A stretch of DNA of 7,919 nucleotides from Candidatus Bathyarchaeum sp. GTDB taxonomy: Archaea; Thermoproteota; Bathyarchaeia; Bathyarchaeales; Bathyarchaeaceae. The position numbers and the translations under genes are program-made. Under the pieces are notes generated by a model. That model was not told the origin of the DNA, did no database searches, and saw nothing but the letters and a program-made list of their open reading frames with translations. Position 1 is the stretch's first letter. Each line of letters begins with the position of its first letter. Location of the stretch: contig PIXS01000209.1 in assembly GCA_003096255.1 (NCBI GenBank), forward strand, positions 1 to 7,919, read 5' to 3'. Below, in pieces: positions 5,651 to 7,919 of this stretch.

Positions 5651-6523
5651 TCACGACGCAATCTTAATTTTCCCTTTAACCCCAAGACTCTCTAACGCCT
5701 TTTCGATTTCATTACATGCAACCCGCAAATCAGTAGCGCATTCACCGATATCCAAGTTGCCTGCTTTGCGTTTTGCGTAATCCAAAACAGACTGTTCTAA
5801 GTCTTCGTTGACTGTTAAGGCTACACGTTTCACTTCAGTTTCTTCAAAAGAAACAAAGCTGGCGGAAATCTCAGGCTGAGAAACCTCAGGACCCGAAGCT
5901 GTGAGAGCAACCCTTTGTCTGGGCGGTGCCACACGTTGTTGTGGTTGCGGAGTTTCAATCACCGGAGCAGAAACTGGTGGCGCAGGAAGTTTGTCAGTTA
6001 TTTGCTCTTCCAAGAATTCAGCGACTTCAGCGAGCACTTGTTCACCGCCTTCGGTCTTCATTTCGACGGGCACTTCCATTTTTGCGGAGTCAATCTTAGA
6101 CAGGGTCATAACTTCGAAAATGCTTTCGTTTACCCTTTCCATTTCAACTGCCATTTGAGGCATGAAATTACGTAGACCGCTAGTTACTGACTGCAGGTTC
6201 GTGAGCACAGGTTTAAGGTCAGAAAACGCTGCGTTGAATTCTTTGAGTGTTTCCAAGCGAACAATGATGCGTTCCACTAGGATTTGTGTGTGATAGATGA
6301 CTTTGGTTAGTTTTCGGAGTTCAGCAAGTTCAGTGGCGAATATTGCGGCGCGTTCTTTGTTGTTTTTCTGTAATGCCGTGGCGCAGGTTGTGAAGAGAAT
6401 TTTGTCTCTTCTGGTGAGTTTGATTATAACTTGACCTAGTTTATACTGCTGAGACTTTAGTTTAGGTACCGCCTCAACAATTACCTTCTCAAAGTGGGGA
6501 GAAGAACGGAAAGGGTTTTTGAT
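5651..6523 (-). CDS. cdvB: CdvB, long ESCRT-III (Snf7) protein with winged helix; start codon anomalous
   Basis: This is an ESCRT-III subunit that polymerises on the membrane at the division site. With the start taken at 6523 it has 290 residues. A basic N-terminus (KNPFRSSP) leads into an Snf7 helical core (about 10-145) that aligns by eye with the neighbouring CdvB: RRDKILFTTCATALQKNN against DRDKSIFQKIVQAYTKHD, and ATELAELRKL against ANELAEIRKM. KLPAPPVSAP (178-187) is a MIM2-like motif for the CdvC MIT domain. A Pro/Gln linker repeats RVALT (204-208 and 233-237). Residues about 240-290 (EDLEQSVLDYAKRK... to the end) fit the winged helix that in Sulfolobus CdvB binds CdvA. The frame is open from 6541, bounded by TAA at 6544-6542, yet holds no ATG, GTG or TTG before GTG at 6277, which would delete most of the core. 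ATC at 6523, 7 nt after SD-like GTGAGGG, is my provisional start; a one-base deletion in the A5 run at 6520-6516 is the alternative. Confidence 0.85.
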   Translation of the reverse strand: MKNPFRSSPHFEKVIVEAVPKLKSQQYKLGQVIIKLTRRDKILFTTCATALQKNNKERAAIFATELAELRKLTKVIYHTQILVERIIVRLETLKEFNAAFSDLKPVLTNLQSVTSGLRNFMPQMAVEMERVNESIFEVMTLSKIDSAKMEVPVEMKTEGGEQVLAEVAEFLEEQITDKLPAPPVSAPVIETPQPQQRVAPPRQRVALTASGPEVSQPEISASFVSFEETEVKRVALTVNEDLEQSVLDYAKRKAGNLDIGECATDLRVACNEIEKALESLGVKGKIKIAS

Positions 6524-6529
6524 CGAGAG

Positions 6530-6537
6530 TCCCTCAC
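6530..6537 (-). promoter_or_regulatory. Candidate ribosome-binding site for cdvB
   Basis: GTGAGGGA on the - strand lies 13-20 nt after the cdvA stop. It is the only Shine-Dalgarno-like sequence ahead of the cdvB core. Its GAGGG core ends 7 nt before ATC 6523, which is ideal spacing. The same bases contain an out-of-frame GTG (6537-6535) that would read into the Snf7 frame only if one extra base were present downstream. Confidence 0.4.
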
Positions 6538-6549
6538 AGACTTAAGAGA

Positions 6550-7287
6550 TTAAGAACTTTGCTGGCTAGGATTTCGAACATGGATGATTACTGGGGGTTC
6601 AGGAAGATCAGATGAGACAGATGCAGGTACTTCAGGAACTTCAACTTGTTCAGGTACTTCAGTTTTAGGAGCTTCCGGAGTTTTGTCGCCCAAAAGCAAG
6701 TTAGACAACTTGGTTTTTAGAGCATCCAAATCGCTTTTCTCAGCATTAACTCCTTTTAAGCCCCACTGAATGATTGACAAGGCTTTTTCGTATGATTCAG
6801 CGTCCAATCTGCCGATTTCACGTTCAATCTCTAAGTTGATCAAAGCAGAGTGCAATTCATGAATCTGGTTGTTGCAGTTTTCGATCTGACTGTCTATGTC
6901 GTCCATCAAGTCTTTGGCGTTCTCTTTAAGTTCATTTAGTGCCCCTTCGAAAGTGTTGTGCAAATCGTCATACATTTCTGGTGGAATTTTCTTCTTTTCC
7001 ACTAGCTCGTTGAGTGCTCTGTCTTTTCTCCAGATTAGCGGAATTTCGTTACAAAGAGACCTTGCCTTGAGTTTCAGAGTCGGCGAAATAATCAAGTTAC
7101 CGTTGTCAATTTTGATTTGTTCGTTGGAGTAGCTTAGGAACTCTCCGTCACCATGCTCAACAAAGATGCCATCAATACGACCAGTAGGAGTTACCTTGAA
7201 CGATGCTACGCGACCGATTTGTCTTCCATATTCATCCTTTATTTGTTTGCCAACAAAAAGAAAGGGGTTGGAAATGGATTTTGACAC
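6550..7287 (-). CDS. cdvA: CdvA, PRC-barrel/coiled-coil division protein
   Basis: This 245-aa protein is CdvA, the TACK-specific factor that binds membrane/DNA and recruits CdvB to mid-cell. It shows the family's three parts. A PRC-barrel-like beta domain (about residues 8-75) includes GRQIGRVASF and IDGIFVEHGDGEF. A long coiled-coil (about 85-198) is rich in Glu, Lys, Leu and Asn. A Pro/Glu-rich linker (about 202-230) ends in PEPPVIIHVRNP (229-240), a candidate E3B peptide, the short strand that pairs with the CdvB winged helix in Sulfolobus. The start is a GTG at 7287, firmly fixed by AGGAGGTGAC (7300-7291), a near-perfect complement of the 16S rRNA 3' end. It begins 47 nt after the upstream CdvB gene and stops 5 nt before the in-frame stop that bounds cdvB, so the genes are probably co-transcribed. 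Length is in the family range (about 240). Confidence 0.9.
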   Translation of the reverse strand: MSKSISNPFLFVGKQIKDEYGRQIGRVASFKVTPTGRIDGIFVEHGDGEFLSYSNEQIKIDNGNLIISPTLKLKARSLCNEIPLIWRKDRALNELVEKKKIPPEMYDDLHNTFEGALNELKENAKDLMDDIDSQIENCNNQIHELHSALINLEIEREIGRLDAESYEKALSIIQWGLKGVNAEKSDLDALKTKLSNLLLGDKTPEAPKTEVPEQVEVPEVPASVSSDLPEPPVIIHVRNPSQQSS

Positions 7288-7290
7288 AGT

Positions 7291-7300
7291 GTCACCTCCT
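7291..7300 (-). promoter_or_regulatory. Strong Shine-Dalgarno of cdvA
   Basis: AGGAGGTGAC on the - strand is nearly the full complement of the archaeal 16S rRNA 3' tail. Its GGAGG core lies 7 nt before the GTG at 7287 and settles the start. It is by far the strongest ribosome-binding site ahead of any gene in the window. Confidence 0.8.
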
Positions 7301-7326
7301 TAATTTCCAAGTATTAGCGCTTAAAT

Positions 7327-7347
7327 CAGCGAAGCTATGCTTCGCTG
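7327..7347 (-). repeat. 9-bp perfect hairpin covering the stop codon of the upstream cdvB-type gene
   Basis: CAGCGAAGC (7327-7335) and GCTTCGCTG (7339-7347) are perfect inverted repeats around a 3-nt loop. On the mRNA (- strand) the TAG stop of the first CdvB gene occupies 7337-7335, that is, the loop and the first base of the downstream arm. The downstream bases are ATTTAAGCGC with no oligo-U run, so it is not a textbook terminator. It may stabilise or process the mRNA between the two genes, or tune translation of cdvA. Confidence 0.6.
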
Positions 7348-7919
7348 TTAAGGGCTTCACCAAATGATGGCATGCTTGAAGGCAGATCTGGGAATTTCTC
7401 TTTGACTTTGGCTTCTGCAACTGTAGCTGCTTCAGTCAAAATCTTTTGTGCGTCGTCACCTGCGGTCTGGAAGTCAATGTTCATACCGGAGTTGTAGCCT
7501 GCGTCCATGATAATTCCGCTAAGCAAGTTGCCGATGCTGCCAAGTTCGCGTTCTGCTTCTGGGAACACTGTAGACATTCCAGTTTTTACGCTGCGCAACA
7601 CACTGACTGCTGGAGCCAAGGTGCTTACTACATCGCCAAGTTCTGAAACGGTGCTTAATCGTAGAACAATTTGTTCAAGGGCAAGTCTTGCGTGCATAAT
7701 CATTTTTTCCATTTTTCGTATTTCTGCTAGTTCGTTAGCGAATACGTTTGCACGTGCCATGTCGTGTTTGGTGTATGCTTGTACTATTTTTTGGAAGATG
7801 GATTTGTCGCGGTCAGAGAATCTGTCTGCTGCTTTGTCTAATCTTTGGATTTGCATTTCCATCCGTTTTACGGCGAAATCTAATCTTGGTTTCAATGGAC
7901 CTGGAGGCCTTACGGCGTC
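7335..7919 (-). CDS. CdvB-type ESCRT-III (Snf7) protein, short form; N-terminus beyond window edge
   Basis: This ESCRT-III protein resembles thaumarchaeal CdvB. The frame is open to the window edge and reads DAVRPPGPLKPRLDFAVKR, the usual lead into Snf7 helix 1. The gene is therefore truncated here, and the TTG at 7895 is not its start. The helical core has RFSDRDKSIFQKIV, ANELAEIRKM and LALEQIVLRLSTV (about residues 25-85 after the TTG), then a Gly/Met-containing helix region. Near the end KFPDLPSSMPSF (167-178) is a MIM2-like motif for the CdvC MIT domain, and the protein ends NSEA at TAG 7337-7335. It lacks the Pro-rich linker and winged helix of the second CdvB and so probably polymerises or functions at a later stage. 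It precedes cdvA by 47 nt in the same direction, with a hairpin over its stop codon. At least 194 residues are present. Confidence 0.88.
   Translation of the reverse strand, partial: DAVRPPGPLKPRLDFAVKRMEMQIQRLDKAADRFSDRDKSIFQKIVQAYTKHDMARANVFANELAEIRKMEKMIMHARLALEQIVLRLSTVSELGDVVSTLAPAVSVLRSVKTGMSTVFPEAERELGSIGNLLSGIIMDAGYNSGMNIDFQTAGDDAQKILTEAATVAEAKVKEKFPDLPSSMPSFGEALNSEA

Noticed and set aside
5901..6175. Two + strand ORFs opposite cdvB
   Set aside because: Cys/Ser-rich antisense shadows of the Pro/Gln-rich CdvB linker; no start context.
5651..6277. GTG at 6277 as the true cdvB start (208 aa)
   Set aside because: It would cut the Snf7 core; the in-frame sequence upstream to 6541 is clearly homologous to the N-terminal half of the neighbouring CdvB.
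7312..7323. AGCGCT-centred near-palindrome before cdvA
   Set aside because: The arms do not pair beyond the six-base core, so it is not distinguishable from chance.
7335..7895. TTG at 7895 as the start of the short CdvB gene
   Set aside because: The frame continues upstream to the window edge with the conserved VRPPGPLKPRL lead-in, so the gene is cut by the window.
1..7919. tRNA, rRNA, CRISPR array, insertion sequence or phage attachment site
   Set aside because: I looked for cloverleaf-like sequence, regularly spaced repeats, terminal inverted repeats and transposase motifs and saw none.

Overview
The window looks like chromosomal DNA of an archaeon of the TACK group, most plausibly a Bathyarchaeia-like lineage. 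The main evidence is a complete Cdv (ESCRT-III) cell-division cluster with CdvA, which is restricted to TACK relatives. Supporting evidence is a set of archaeal TATA-box promoters with very short leaders, one strong AGGAGGTGAC ribosome-binding site, and the archaeal families CitG-like, DUF1786 and long-form MobB. The lineage below TACK is inference from family resemblance, not from any database search.

Layout, left to right. (1) Positions 1-96 hold the 3' end of an unrecognised + strand gene, followed by a T-rich intergenic stretch. (2) On the + strand lie a CitG/MdcB-like triphosphoribosyl-dephospho-CoA synthase (274-1218) and a MOT1-type molybdate/sulfate transporter (1262-2380). (3) On the - strand is a DUF1786 protein with an ASKHA-like phosphate motif (2377-3453), convergent with the transporter and sharing the bases CTAG of both stop codons. 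(4) A 136-nt divergent promoter region follows, in which DUF1786 and mobB carry mirror-image promoters and an identical 11-nt leader. (5) mobB lies on the + strand (3590-4306). (6) A 148-nt convergent gap holds a doubtful small ORF. (7) The - strand from 7919 down to 4455 carries the Cdv cluster in transcription order: a CdvB-type ESCRT-III protein (cut by the window edge), cdvA, a second CdvB with a C-terminal winged helix, and cdvC (Vps4-like AAA ATPase).

How the genes work together. The left half has a molybdenum theme: MOT1 would import the oxyanion, and MobB would act at the nucleotide-attachment step of molybdenum cofactor maturation. DUF1786, between them and divergently paired with mobB, may belong to the same programme. 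The right half is a division or membrane-remodelling machine. The PRC-barrel/coiled-coil protein CdvA ends in a candidate ESCRT-III-binding peptide, the long CdvB has a matching winged helix, and both CdvB proteins carry proline-rich MIM2-like motifs for the MIT domain of CdvC.

The oddest point is the long cdvB gene. Its ESCRT-III core is clearly encoded from about 6541 downward, yet there is no in-frame ATG, GTG or TTG before an internal GTG at 6277. Either a non-AUG start (ATC at 6523, behind an SD-like GTGAGGG) or a one-base deletion in an A5 run is needed. A 9-bp hairpin covering the stop codon of the first CdvB gene, just before cdvA, is the other notable structural signal.
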